NCBI RefSeq assembly: GCF_913776855.1
Contig: NZ_CAJYQD010000012.1
Span: 1-42,956 of the forward strand
Direction: 5' to 3'
DNA: 42,956 bases
Source of the DNA: an uncultured Sphingomonas sp.
Lineage (GTDB): Bacteria > Pseudomonadota > Alphaproteobacteria > Sphingomonadales > Sphingomonadaceae
The notes under the pieces were generated by a model, which was not told the origin of the DNA, searched no databases, and saw only the letters and a list, made by a program, of their open reading frames with translations. Both the position numbers and the translations under genes were made by a program. Each line of letters begins with the position of its first letter. Within the stretch, counting starts at the first letter, position 1. Shown one piece after another: positions 1 to 7,757 of the stretch.

Positions 1-436
1 CGTCGACATCGAGGTTGCTGACGCCCCATTGGCGGATCTTGCCGGCGGACTTCAGCGCGTTCATCGCCTCGACCGTCTCGTGCAACGGCACCGATCCGCG
101 CCAATGGAGCAAGTACAAATCCAGGCGATCCGTCCCCAGGCGTCGCAGGCTCGCTTCGCAGGCCGCCTGCAAGCGATGCCGAGAAGCATTCTGTGGGTAG
201 GCCTTGCTCACTAGAAAAAGTTCGTCCCGCACAGCCCCGAGCGCCTCACCGACAAGCACCTCGGCCGCACCGTCGCCGTACATCTCGGCGGTATCGATCA
301 ACGTCATACCGAGCTCAACGCCGGCGCGCAGTGCTGCGATCTCATGGTCGCGGCGATCGGCCCGCTCTGCCATCATCCACGTGCCCTGCCCCAGCGAAGG
401 TACGGTCTCGCCCGATGGTAGTCGAACATTTCGCAT
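1..436 (-). CDS. Aldo/keto reductase, C-terminus beyond the window
   Basis: N-terminal 145 residues of an aldo/keto reductase, an NADPH-dependent cytosolic enzyme that reduces aldehydes or ketones. All four catalytic residues of the family are present: D48 and Y53 in the DTAEMYG motif, K78 after the third strand, and H111 in LLHW. The barrel is cut by the window edge after the GVSN strand, so roughly the second half is missing here. The ATG at 436 is the first start and gives a normal family N-terminus. The substrate cannot be told. It lies in the presumed island region left of the tRNA fragment at 3098, which suggests an accessory gene. Confidence 0.9.
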   Translation of the reverse strand, partial: MRNVRLPSGETVPSLGQGTWMMAERADRRDHEIAALRAGVELGMTLIDTAEMYGDGAAEVLVGEALGAVRDELFLVSKAYPQNASRHRLQAACEASLRRLGTDRLDLYLLHWRGSVPLHETVEAMNALKSAGKIRQWGVSNLDVD

Positions 437-518
437 GGCGGGTCCTTTCCCGGATGAAGGTGATAGCAAACGGGCGGGGGCGCGGGAGGATGCGTCGCCT
501 GATGGTGAAAGGCGGAAA

Positions 519-629
519 GACCGCTTACGGGAACCCCAAGGGCGATAGCCGACGTAGCGCGGCACAGCCGTCGACGGGCGACCGCTCAAGGAGACGCTGC
601 CCCGATAACCGACCTAGCGCGGCACAGCC
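519..629. repeat. Two-copy tandem imperfect repeat in a 324-base gap
   Basis: Two copies of a unit of about 50 bases lie at 519-569 and 580-629. Each starts with GACCGCT and ends with a shared block, GATA-n-CCGAC-n-TAGCGCGGCACAGCC, whose ends are 60 bases apart. The 5' parts are more diverged than the 3' parts. The gap between the reductase start (436) and the AraC-type regulator (761) holds nothing else I can name. The unit resembles the degenerate intergenic repeats of sphingomonads containing an A/GACCGCTT core, but that comparison is from memory. Confidence 0.6.
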
Positions 630-760
630 TCTCTTGAAAACGACGGCTGATCAAGAACGGAAAAGCGTTCCCAAAACTTACCGCTGGTGAGAAGCCTGCG
701 GATCAGCCGGTTACAGATTGGCGAGTGGCTTGGTGCCACACCCTGCCGTATCGTGAAGGC

Positions 761-1855
761 ATGAACATTGCCCAACTTGACGCCGCGATCCGGGCGGGTG
801 CTGTCGGCACGATCCTCCTGCTGGCTTGGCTGCTGTTCAGCGCACATCGGCGGGTTGGCTTGCCCGCGGCGCTCTTCGCGCCTTTGGCGCTCTGCCTATC
901 CGGCTTCGTAATAGGCAACACTCCGATCGCTGCGCTGTCCCCGGCCGGGATCTTTGGCACCATTGCTCACACCGCGAGCGGTTTCGCAGTCGTTTTCCTA
1001 TGGTGGTTCTGCCTGTCGTGCTTCGATAGCCGGTTCAGGTTGGGAGGGGGCGTGCTGGGCGTCGGTCTGGCCTGGGCCGCCGTCGCCGCAGTGGATCGCG
1101 GGCTGCTTGGCGACGCGCTCGCGGGAAAGGGGCTTTCTCTCCTGCTCGTACCTATGGGTTTCGCAATCGTTGGCCATTTGGTCTGGCGGCTGCTGGCCGA
1201 ACGTCAGGGCGATTTAATCCAGCAACGTTCCAACGCCCGTATCATGGTTGCTGTTCTTCTAGGCGGAATGCTCTTTATCGACCTAGCGGCCGATGCGCTG
1301 TTCGGCTTCACCTGGCGCCCGCTCGCGTTCGCCATGACCCAGAATGCAATGGCGCTCGCCTTTGCCCTTTGGTTGGCGGGTAGGCTGCTGACCGTACGTG
1401 CCGATGTGCTGACGTTCGGCATCATCGAGGAAGCATCGTCGCCGGCGGAAGTAACGCCGCAGCCCGGCCTGCGGCATGACGGCGAGCTGCATCGCCGGCT
1501 GTCCGGCCTGATGGAAACCGAGCGTGTGTTCCTCGATCCCGAACTGACCTTTGCGGCTTTCGTCGAGCGCATGGGAGCATCGGAACGCAACGTGCGAACG
1601 CTCATCAACCACGAGCTGGGCTACGATCATTTCCGCACGTTCCTGAACCACTACCGGGTGGCGGAGGCATGTCGGTTGCTGAGCGACGAGGGCCATGACA
1701 AGCTCATCACCATCGCGCTGGACAGCGGCTTCGCCTCGCTTGCCAGCTTCAACCGCGCTTTCAGAGCCATCCAAGGATGCGCCCCCAGCGATTACCGAGC
1801 CGCTGCACGCCAAGGCGAAACTAACGACCCGCACTTGGCAAAAGCCGGGTTTTGA
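761..1855 (+). CDS. Membrane-anchored AraC-type transcriptional regulator
   Basis: About 364 residues. The N-terminal half (residues 1-220) contains roughly seven hydrophobic segments, beginning with a helix around residues 14-28. The C-terminal third is an AraC/XylS DNA-binding domain with two helix-turn-helix units, the second in the segment DSGFASLASFNRAFR. This is the layout of integral-membrane AraC regulators, which couple a membrane sensor to promoter binding. The ATG at 761 was chosen because it begins just before the first membrane helix; an in-frame ATG at 725 would add 12 unlikely residues. A CPBP protease gene follows 82 bases downstream on the same strand. The signal is unknown. 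Confidence 0.82.
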   Translation: MNIAQLDAAIRAGAVGTILLLAWLLFSAHRRVGLPAALFAPLALCLSGFVIGNTPIAALSPAGIFGTIAHTASGFAVVFLWWFCLSCFDSRFRLGGGVLGVGLAWAAVAAVDRGLLGDALAGKGLSLLLVPMGFAIVGHLVWRLLAERQGDLIQQRSNARIMVAVLLGGMLFIDLAADALFGFTWRPLAFAMTQNAMALAFALWLAGRLLTVRADVLTFGIIEEASSPAEVTPQPGLRHDGELHRRLSGLMETERVFLDPELTFAAFVERMGASERNVRTLINHELGYDHFRTFLNHYRVAEACRLLSDEGHDKLITIALDSGFASLASFNRAFRAIQGCAPSDYRAAARQGETNDPHLAKAGF

Positions 1856-1937
1856 GGAGCGAGATGCAGCTTTCTGAGAAGGCGCATCGTCTCCATACGA
1901 GTAGCACGCTTCTACTGCATGGCATGAAGGTGGGCGC

Positions 1938-2651
1938 GTGAACGGAATGATTAGTTTGGGAGGAACGCTGGCGATCCTCCTTGTCTTGGGAGTGTTGGTA
2001 GGATGCACCGATCGGCAACGCTTTTCACCGCGTTGGCTACTGATCGCGGCGCTACTGGTAGCGGTCAACGATGGGCTCCTGACCCGCGCCTACGGCTTGC
2101 TGCCTGACCTGATCGGCGGGGAATGGAACTGGCAAGGCAAACTTCTGTCGCTGATCGCCACGCTCGCCATCGCCGCGGTGCCGGCATTCGGCTTTCGCCG
2201 TGTCGGTCTGACGATCGCGCAGGAACCGGGTAGCCTGAAGGCCGCATTGCCGGTCGCGGCAATCTACTGTGCCTTCTTCGCCGTGATAGCGATCGCCTTT
2301 CAAGGCGGCAGGTCCAGCGGCGAAGAAATCGCATTCCAGTTGACCATGCCTGGTCTAGAGGAGGAACCCTTCTATCGCGGCATCCTGCTCCTCGCGCTCG
2401 ATCAGGCGTTCACCGGCAGGAAGCGTCTTCTCGGGGTCGACTGGAGTTGGGGTGCCGTGCTGTCATGCTTCCTCTTCGGGATGGCGCACGCATTCGGCTT
2501 TTCGCACGGCAGCTTTTCCTTCGACCCTATGACTATGGCGTTGACGGCTATCCCTTCGTTTGTCGCCGTCTGGATCCGTCTGCGAACGGGTAGCCTGCTC
2601 CTGCCGATCCTGCTGCACAATTTCGGCAACTCATTCTCGCTGCTCGCATAG
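1938..2651 (+). CDS. CPBP family intramembrane glutamic endopeptidase
   Basis: 237-residue integral membrane protein of the CPBP (CAAX protease / bacteriocin-processing) family. The three family motifs are visible: E142-E143-x-x-x-R147, H184 in FGMAHAF, and H227 with N231 in LLHNFGNS. About seven hydrophobic segments surround them. The start is GTG at 1938, preceded by a GAAGGTGGG stretch; an ATG at 1947 is the alternative. Related proteins cleave membrane-anchored substrates or give self-immunity to bacteriocins, but no peptide gene is seen next to it. Its only close neighbour on the same strand is the membrane AraC regulator, so the two may act together. Confidence 0.87.
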   Translation: MNGMISLGGTLAILLVLGVLVGCTDRQRFSPRWLLIAALLVAVNDGLLTRAYGLLPDLIGGEWNWQGKLLSLIATLAIAAVPAFGFRRVGLTIAQEPGSLKAALPVAAIYCAFFAVIAIAFQGGRSSGEEIAFQLTMPGLEEEPFYRGILLLALDQAFTGRKRLLGVDWSWGAVLSCFLFGMAHAFGFSHGSFSFDPMTMALTAIPSFVAVWIRLRTGSLLLPILLHNFGNSFSLLA

Positions 2652-2751
2652 AAGCTGCCTTCCCGATCGGGACCGCTGCGGCTTCCCAGAAGGATGCTGA
2701 AATGGAAAACCGGAGGTTCGATTTTGGCATACGCCCCGCCCGTGCCGCCCC

Positions 2752-2878
2752 TTATCGGAGAGCGTTAACGGTACCCCGCATGGCGACCTCGTGCACCTTG
2801 TCGAGATACGCGTCGAACTGCGGCTTGTGCGCTGGCCCGACGATGACAAGCAAGCGCGCCCCTAAACCAACCGATAGG
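2752..2878 (-). pseudogene. Decayed 3' end of a protein gene (possibly DUF5694-like)
   Basis: A short open frame on the minus strand reads like the end of a real protein: a hydrophobic strand GARLLVIVGPAHKPQF followed by an amphipathic helix DAYLDKVHEV, then a stop at 2752-2754. There is no start codon, and a stop lies in frame just upstream near 2885. The pattern of a strand ending in G-x-x-H-x-x-x-(F/L) resembles the C-terminal end of DUF5694 proteins, but the match is from memory and weak. It is best read as a relic at the edge of the island. Confidence 0.3.
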
Positions 2879-3097
2879 CAGCGTTAATTGGGCCAAACAC
2901 CCGCATTAGCGTGCCCAAAGCGAACGGCGTTTCCCAGCCTGCCCCCCGAGGCAAGAAACCCCGTGAGACGGTGCGGGAGCACACCCAATCCGACGGCTCC
3001 CACTATGCCCCGCCCGCGCTAAGCCGTTGATAGTTAATGGTAAGCTTTCTAAGCCGTATAGGGCAACCAACATTGATTCTATTCAACAAATTGGCTC
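2879..3097. other. Gap with no recognisable gene at island edge
   Basis: Between the gene relic and the tRNA fragment I see no start-to-stop frame with coding character on either strand. The last 80 bases before 3098 are clearly more AT-rich than the rest of the window, as expected next to an attachment site. Confidence 0.5.
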
Positions 3098-3137
3098 CAC
3101 GGCGAAAACACGAGTTCGATTCTCGTAGGGGTCACCA
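3098..3137 (+). other. Displaced tRNA-Glu 3' end (probable attachment site)
   Basis: The sequence forms the 3' part of a tRNA: the end of an anticodon arm (CACGGCG), a five-base-pair T stem (ACGAG 3110-3114 with CTCGT 3122-3126) around the loop TTCGATT, an acceptor strand AGGGGTC, discriminator A and an encoded CCA (3135-3137). CACGGCG followed by AAAACACGAG fits alphaproteobacterial tRNA-Glu. No 5' half (a GACCCCT acceptor strand and D arm) exists upstream, so this is not a working tRNA. Such fragments are left at the distal end of elements that integrate into the 3' end of a tRNA gene. Confidence 0.75.
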
Positions 3138-3143
3138 GCCCGG

Positions 3144-4379
3144 CTATTCGGCCGCCGCCGCCTCCGCATCGGCCCATGACGGGAACGGATCGCGCAGGTC
3201 ACGCCACTGCGCCGGCGTAAAGGCCGCCGCGGGCAACAGGCAGGCGTCCAGCCGCCGGCGAATGCGCGCCGCGTCCATCCCGATCCCGATGAACACCAGC
3301 TCCTGCCGCCGGTCGCCCCAGAGCGGGTCCCAGTGCTTCGCGACGAATTGCTCGAACCGTCCATCGTCGGGCCAATGATGTTTCGGGATCGATCCCCACC
3401 ACCGCCCCATGCGCGATGTCATCGTCTGGCTGCCGGCGACCGCCAGTTCGCCGACCCAGTCGGGCCGGGTCGCAAGCCAGAAATGCCCCTTTGCCCGGAC
3501 GACATGATCGAGGCCGCCATCGGTCAGAAAGGCGTGGAACCTGGCCGGGTCGAACGGGCGACGGGCACGATAGACGAAGCTTTCGATGCCATATTCCTCG
3601 GTCTCTGGCTGATGATGGGCATAGCCGTACAATTCCTTGGCCCAAAGCGGGTGGCGGGCCGCCTTCTCCTCGTCGAACAATCCGGTGGCGAGGATTCGGT
3701 CGAGCGCGACGCGCCCATGATCGGCATTCACTATCACCGCATCGGCGTTCAGGCTGGCCACCAGCTTGCGGACGATGGCCAGGTGATCGGCCGGCACCGA
3801 CGACGCCTTGTTCACCACCACCACATCGGCGAACTCGATCTGTTCGACCAGTAATCCTACCAAGCTGCGCGTGTCGTCCTCGCCCAGCGTCTCGCCCCGG
3901 TCCGCCAGGAAATCCTGGCTCGAATAATCGGCCAGCAGGTTCACCGCGTCGACCACCGTTACCATCGTATCCAGCCGCGCGACATCGCCCAGCGAGACGC
4001 CCGTTTCGTCGCGGAACGAAAAGGTGGTGGCGACCGGCAGCGGTTCCGAAATGCCGGTGCTTTCGATCACCAGGTAATCGAACCGCCCAGCCTCGGCCAG
4101 GGCACGCACCTCTGCCAGCAGGTCGTCGCGCAGCGTGCAGCAGATGCAGCCATTGGTCATTTCGACCAACGCCTCCTCCGATCGCGACAGTGCCGCCTCG
4201 CCCCCGCGGACCAGATCGGCGTCGATATTCACCTCGGACATGTCGTTGACGATCACTGCGACGCGTCGACCCTCCCGATTGGCAAGAATATGGTTGAGCA
4301 GCGTGGTCTTTCCGGCGCCGAGGAAACCGGACAGCACCGTAACCGGCAGGCGATGATCAATCGGAACGGGGGTTGCCAT
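3144..4379 (-). CDS. CobW-type zinc-related GTPase (COG0523)
   Basis: 411-residue G3E GTPase of the COG0523 family, thought to deliver metal, often zinc, to client proteins under metal shortage. Visible: P-loop GFLGAGKT at residues 18-25, the metal-binding motif GCICC at 77-81, the ESTGISEP segment, a VVVNKA guanine-specificity motif, and a C-terminal CobW_C domain containing the stretch [12 protein letters not shown]. The gene is divergent from a MerC-like membrane protein, and a perfect palindrome (4393-4411) lies 13 bases upstream of its start. That arrangement suggests Zur-type control. Its stop codon lies only six bases from the tRNA-Glu fragment. The client protein is unknown. Confidence 0.9.
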   Translation of the reverse strand: MATPVPIDHRLPVTVLSGFLGAGKTTLLNHILANREGRRVAVIVNDMSEVNIDADLVRGGEAALSRSEEALVEMTNGCICCTLRDDLLAEVRALAEAGRFDYLVIESTGISEPLPVATTFSFRDETGVSLGDVARLDTMVTVVDAVNLLADYSSQDFLADRGETLGEDDTRSLVGLLVEQIEFADVVVVNKASSVPADHLAIVRKLVASLNADAVIVNADHGRVALDRILATGLFDEEKAARHPLWAKELYGYAHHQPETEEYGIESFVYRARRPFDPARFHAFLTDGGLDHVVRAKGHFWLATRPDWVGELAVAGSQTMTSRMGRWWGSIPKHHWPDDGRFEQFVAKHWDPLWGDRRQELVFIGIGMDAARIRRRLDACLLPAAAFTPAQWRDLRDPFPSWADAEAAAAE

Positions 4380-4392
4380 ATGCAGGCTCCAT

Positions 4393-4411
4393 AATGATAT
4401 GTTGTATCATT
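4393..4411. promoter_or_regulatory. Palindromic operator, candidate Zur site
   Basis: A perfect inverted repeat, AATGATA (4393-4399), five-base spacer TGTTG, TATCATT (4405-4411), lies in the 54-base divergent gap between the CobW GTPase and the MerC-like gene. The AT-rich palindrome, size and spacing suit a Fur-family repressor, and both flanking genes are typical zinc-homeostasis targets. The assignment to Zur is inference; no zur gene is in the window. Confidence 0.5.
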
Positions 4412-4433
4412 CTATAAAAGGTGACGCCGCGAC

Positions 4434-4859
4434 ATGTCCAGTCCCCCGCCTGCCCTCCAGCCCCATCCCATGCCGCGTCGGCAACGCTTGCTCGACGGAT
4501 TCGCCGTTACCGCGTCGCTACTGTGCCTTGTCCATTGCCTGTTGCTTCCGATGCTGCTGATCGCGCTTCCGGTATTGGCGACGGTGCTGATCGTGCCCGA
4601 AGCGTTTCACGCCGTGGCGTTCGCCGTCGCGCTGCCGACCAGTTTCCTCGCGATGGCATCGGGCCGTGCCCGGCACGGTCGCCACCAGCCGGCGATGCTG
4701 GCGACCGTGGGGCTGATCCTGCTCGGCCTGGGCGCCTTCGCGATCGAGGGGGAAGCCCTTGAGCGGATCGTGACGTCGATCGGCGCGGTGACGCTGGCGA
4801 TCGCCCATCTGCTGAACTGGCGCGCCCTGTCCGCCCGGTCCGCGACGATCACAGCCTGA
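4434..4859 (+). CDS. MerC domain-containing membrane protein
   Basis: 141-residue integral membrane protein with about four hydrophobic segments. The first carries the paired-cysteine motif CLVHC typical of MerC-type mercury uptake proteins. Chromosomal MerC-like proteins often sit beside zinc-regulated genes and may carry zinc or another soft metal. There is no mercuric reductase or merR nearby. The gene faces away from the CobW GTPase across a shared palindrome, so both probably respond to the same metal signal. The ATG at 4434 begins a charged leader before the first helix. Confidence 0.78.
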   Translation: MSSPPPALQPHPMPRRQRLLDGFAVTASLLCLVHCLLLPMLLIALPVLATVLIVPEAFHAVAFAVALPTSFLAMASGRARHGRHQPAMLATVGLILLGLGAFAIEGEALERIVTSIGAVTLAIAHLLNWRALSARSATITA

Positions 4860-4994
4860 GCGCGGTCCCACGCCCGGCCGATTTCGGACTTTCGACACTG
4901 CGACAGGGAGCGTAGAGCCGCTCGAGGCGTTCCGCCCCCGCAACGAAATCGTCCGGCAGCAGCGCCGGCATGACCGAAACCGAGGCTGTCCAGC

Positions 4995-6083
4995 ATGGCA
5001 ATCGTCCGTCAACGCGTCGAGAATGGCGGGTTCCTACTCTTTCTTGCGCTGGTCACCGTTGCGCTGACGCTGGTCGTATCGAGCTTTATCGGCGCATTGC
5101 TGTGGGCGGCGCTGGCGGCGTTGCTGTTCCAGCCGCTGTTCCAGCGCCTGCTGCGCTGGCGGCCGGGCCAGCGCAATCTGGCCGCTGCGTTGACGATGCT
5201 GATCATCACGGTCGCGGTCGTCATCCCGGCGATGGTCATCGTCAGCATGGTGATCGACCAGGCGGCGGGCGTGTACAGCCAGTTGCGCAGCGGGCAGATC
5301 AATTTCGCCACCTATTTCGAACAGGTTCATGGCGCCCTGCCCGCCAAGCTCCAGCGCACGATCGACAGCGCGGGTTTCGGCAGTTTCGAACGCGCCCAGC
5401 TGAAGATTTCGCAGGCGGCCAGCGCGAGCGCGAGTGTGCTGGCCCGCAGCGCCCTGTCGATCGGGGCCAATGCCGCCGCGTTCCTGCTGGCGTTCGGTGT
5501 CGGGCTGTACGTCACCTATTTCCTGCTGCGCGACGGCGACCGGATCGGACCGTCGATCGTCCGGGCGCTGCCGCTGGAGCCGGCCGTCGCCGGGCGGCTG
5601 GCCGACAAGTTCGTCGCGGTGGTCCGCGCCACGATCAAGGGGTCGGGCGTCGTTGCGCTGGTGCAGGGGGCGCTGGGGGCAATCACCTTCTGGATCGTCG
5701 GCCTGCCCGCCGCCTTGCTGTGGGGCGTGGTGATGGCGATCGTTGCGCTGTTGCCGGCGGTAGGGCCGGCGCTGATCTGGACCCCGGTCGCGATCTACCT
5801 GCTGGCGACGGGCGCGATCTGGCAGGGCGTGGTCGTGATCCTGTCCGGCGTGCTGGTCATCGGGCTGGCCGACAATATCCTGCGGCCGATACTGGTCGGG
5901 CGCGATACCGGCCTGCCCGACTGGCTGGTGCTGGTCACGACACTGGGCGGGATCGACCTGATGGGACTGAGCGGCATCGTCGTCGGGCCGGTCGCCGGGG
6001 CGCTGTTCCTGACCGGGTGGCAGGTGCTGACCGAACAACGCAAGCTGCGCCTGGCCCGCGCAGACGATCCAGACGAACAATAA
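4995..6083 (+). CDS. AI-2E family transporter (PerM-like permease)
   Basis: 362-residue inner-membrane protein of the AI-2E transporter superfamily. It has paired hydrophobic helices near the N-terminus (residues about 14-45 and 68-95), a soluble middle region rich in Ala/Ser/Gln, and a C-terminal block of several helices with the family stretch LPAVGPALIWTPVA. Some members export quorum signals and others act as Na+/H+ antiporters, so the substrate cannot be stated. A GAGG sequence lies about eight bases before the ATG at 4995. It stands alone, 135 bases after the MerC-like gene and 76 bases before the oxidoreductase. Confidence 0.87.
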   Translation: MAIVRQRVENGGFLLFLALVTVALTLVVSSFIGALLWAALAALLFQPLFQRLLRWRPGQRNLAAALTMLIITVAVVIPAMVIVSMVIDQAAGVYSQLRSGQINFATYFEQVHGALPAKLQRTIDSAGFGSFERAQLKISQAASASASVLARSALSIGANAAAFLLAFGVGLYVTYFLLRDGDRIGPSIVRALPLEPAVAGRLADKFVAVVRATIKGSGVVALVQGALGAITFWIVGLPAALLWGVVMAIVALLPAVGPALIWTPVAIYLLATGAIWQGVVVILSGVLVIGLADNILRPILVGRDTGLPDWLVLVTTLGGIDLMGLSGIVVGPVAGALFLTGWQVLTEQRKLRLARADDPDEQ

Positions 6084-6159
6084 AGTATAATCATACGAAT
6101 GGCTTGAACGGCATCTCCTGCGGCGGCATCGTTACCATGCAACCGCCGGAGACGCCGAC

Positions 6160-7263
6160 ATGACCCTTGCCCGCCGCGACCTGATCCTCAGCGCGGCCGC
6201 GCTGTCGCTGGCCTCCAGCACACGGGCCGTTGTCGCCCGCGACAGGCCGCTCGGCTATGCGATCGTCGGTCTCGGCAATTACGGGCTGGGCCGGATCATC
6301 CCGGAATTCGCCAATTGTCGACACAGCCGCCTGGCTGCCGTGGTCAGCGGCGACCGGGCCAAGGCGGCGAAGGTCGCGGCCGATCACCGGCTCTCGCCCG
6401 ATGCGATCTATCACTATCGCGATTTCGACCGCATCCGCGACAATCCGGATGTCGACATCGTCTATGTCTGCCTGCCTAACGCGATGCACGCCGAATACAC
6501 GATCCGCGCGGCGCGGGCGGGCAAGCATGTGCTGTGCGAAAAGCCGATGGCGGTATCGGTCGCCGAGGCCGAGGCGATGATCGCCGCCTGTCGCAAGGCG
6601 GATCGCAAGTTGATGATCGGCTATCGCTGTCATTTCGAACCGTACAATCTGGAAGCGATACGGCTGGCGCGCAGCGGGGCGGCGGGCAGGATTCGCTATG
6701 TCCGGTCCGAACACGGCTTCGTCGCGGGCGACCCGACGATGTGGCGGCTCAAGCGCGCGATGTCGGGCGGTGGGTCGCTGATGGATATGGGTATCTACAG
6801 CCTGCAGGCGGCACGCTACCTGACCGGCGAGGAACCGGTCGCGGTCACCGCGCGCGAATCGACCGATCGCCACGACCCGCGCTTTGCCGAGGTCGAGGAC
6901 ATGATCGACTGGACGCTGGAATTTCCCTCCGGCGCGATCGGCAGTTGCCAGTCCTCCTATAGCGCCAACCACAACCATATCCTGCTGATGGGCGACAAGG
7001 GCCGGATCGAGCTGGAACCGGCGACCGGCTATGCCAGGCAGCAGATGTGGGTCGGGAACGGCCGCGACCGCGCGGTTACCCCGCCGGCGGGTCCCGGCAA
7101 GACGCAGTTCGCCGGACAGCTCGACCATATGGCAGACTGTGTCCGCGCCGGGCGGACCCCGATCGTGTCGGGAGAGGAAGGGCTGCGCGACATGCGGATC
7201 ATCGAGGCGATCTACCGCTCCGCACGCGAGGGGCGGACGATCCGGCTGGATGGCCGGGCATGA
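6160..7263 (+). CDS. Exported Gfo/Idh/MocA family oxidoreductase
   Basis: 367 residues. The N-terminus carries a twin-arginine motif (R5-R6, ARRDLIL) and a hydrophobic stretch ending near residue 22, so it is probably exported folded with its cofactor by Tat, like glucose-fructose oxidoreductase. The Rossmann motif GLGNYG (37-42) and the EKP catalytic motif (127-129) are clear, followed by the C-terminal alpha/beta domain. It should oxidise or reduce a sugar or sugar derivative with tightly bound NAD(P). The stop overlaps the start of a secreted cupin gene (ATGA), so the two are translationally coupled and probably act on the same periplasmic sugar. Confidence 0.88.
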   Translation: MTLARRDLILSAAALSLASSTRAVVARDRPLGYAIVGLGNYGLGRIIPEFANCRHSRLAAVVSGDRAKAAKVAADHRLSPDAIYHYRDFDRIRDNPDVDIVYVCLPNAMHAEYTIRAARAGKHVLCEKPMAVSVAEAEAMIAACRKADRKLMIGYRCHFEPYNLEAIRLARSGAAGRIRYVRSEHGFVAGDPTMWRLKRAMSGGGSLMDMGIYSLQAARYLTGEEPVAVTARESTDRHDPRFAEVEDMIDWTLEFPSGAIGSCQSSYSANHNHILLMGDKGRIELEPATGYARQQMWVGNGRDRAVTPPAGPGKTQFAGQLDHMADCVRAGRTPIVSGEEGLRDMRIIEAIYRSAREGRTIRLDGRA

Positions 7264-7718
7264 GGATCGGCTTGCGTATCGCGCCGCTGCTCCTGTTGGC
7301 GACCGCCCCGGCGATAGGACAGGACCTTGCCAGCGGCAGCGACATCGCCGCCCGTGTCGAGGCGATGGGCAAGGCGATGAAGCCGGGTCAGGGCTTTGCG
7401 TGGGAGCCGGTCGTGCGCGATGGCGATCGCGTCGCGGCGCTGGAATATTGGAAGGCCCCCGGACGTCCGGCGGTCCACCCAGAACAGGCCGAATATGCGA
7501 TCGTCGTCGCTGGAGAAGGGACGCTGCGCACCGGCAGCCGCATGGAGGGTGGACGCGAAACACAGCCCGGACTGGTCGAAGGCGACCGGATCGTCGATGC
7601 GGTCGACCGGCCGCTAAAACCCGGCGATGTCCTGCTGATCCCGGCGGGCGTCCCGCACTGGTTCGGGATCACCGGAGACCGGCTGGTGCTGCTGGGAACC
7701 AAGCTCCCCGCAAAATAA
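7260..7718 (+). CDS. Secreted cupin-domain protein
   Basis: 152 residues with a clear signal peptide (charged MRIGLR, then a Leu/Ala-rich core, cleavage near residue 20). The body is a single cupin barrel: the first motif is around HPEQAEYAIVVAGEG and the second is PGDVLLIPAGVPHWF with a metal-ligand type histidine. The ATG at 7260 overlaps the stop codon of the upstream oxidoreductase, the only reasonable start that retains the signal peptide. Cupins of this size may bind a sugar or isomerise it; here it probably serves the periplasmic oxidoreductase pathway. The exact reaction is unknown. Confidence 0.85.
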   Translation: MRIGLRIAPLLLLATAPAIGQDLASGSDIAARVEAMGKAMKPGQGFAWEPVVRDGDRVAALEYWKAPGRPAVHPEQAEYAIVVAGEGTLRTGSRMEGGRETQPGLVEGDRIVDAVDRPLKPGDVLLIPAGVPHWFGITGDRLVLLGTKLPAK

Positions 7719-7720
7719 GC

Positions 7721-7749
7721 GGCGGGCAGGCGCGATGCCCCTGCCCGCC
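7721..7749. terminator. Bidirectional stem-loop between convergent genes
   Basis: A perfect ten-base-pair stem, GGCGGGCAGG (7721-7730) with CCTGCCCGCC (7740-7749) around a nine-base loop, fills the 39-base gap between the cupin stop and the receptor stop. There is no long T tract on either side, but position and stability fit a shared terminator. Confidence 0.6.
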
Positions 7750-7757
7750 TGCCCCCG

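Noticed and set aside
3098..3137. Functional tRNA-Glu
   Set aside because: Only the 3' part is present; no matching acceptor 5' strand, D arm or complete anticodon stem upstream.
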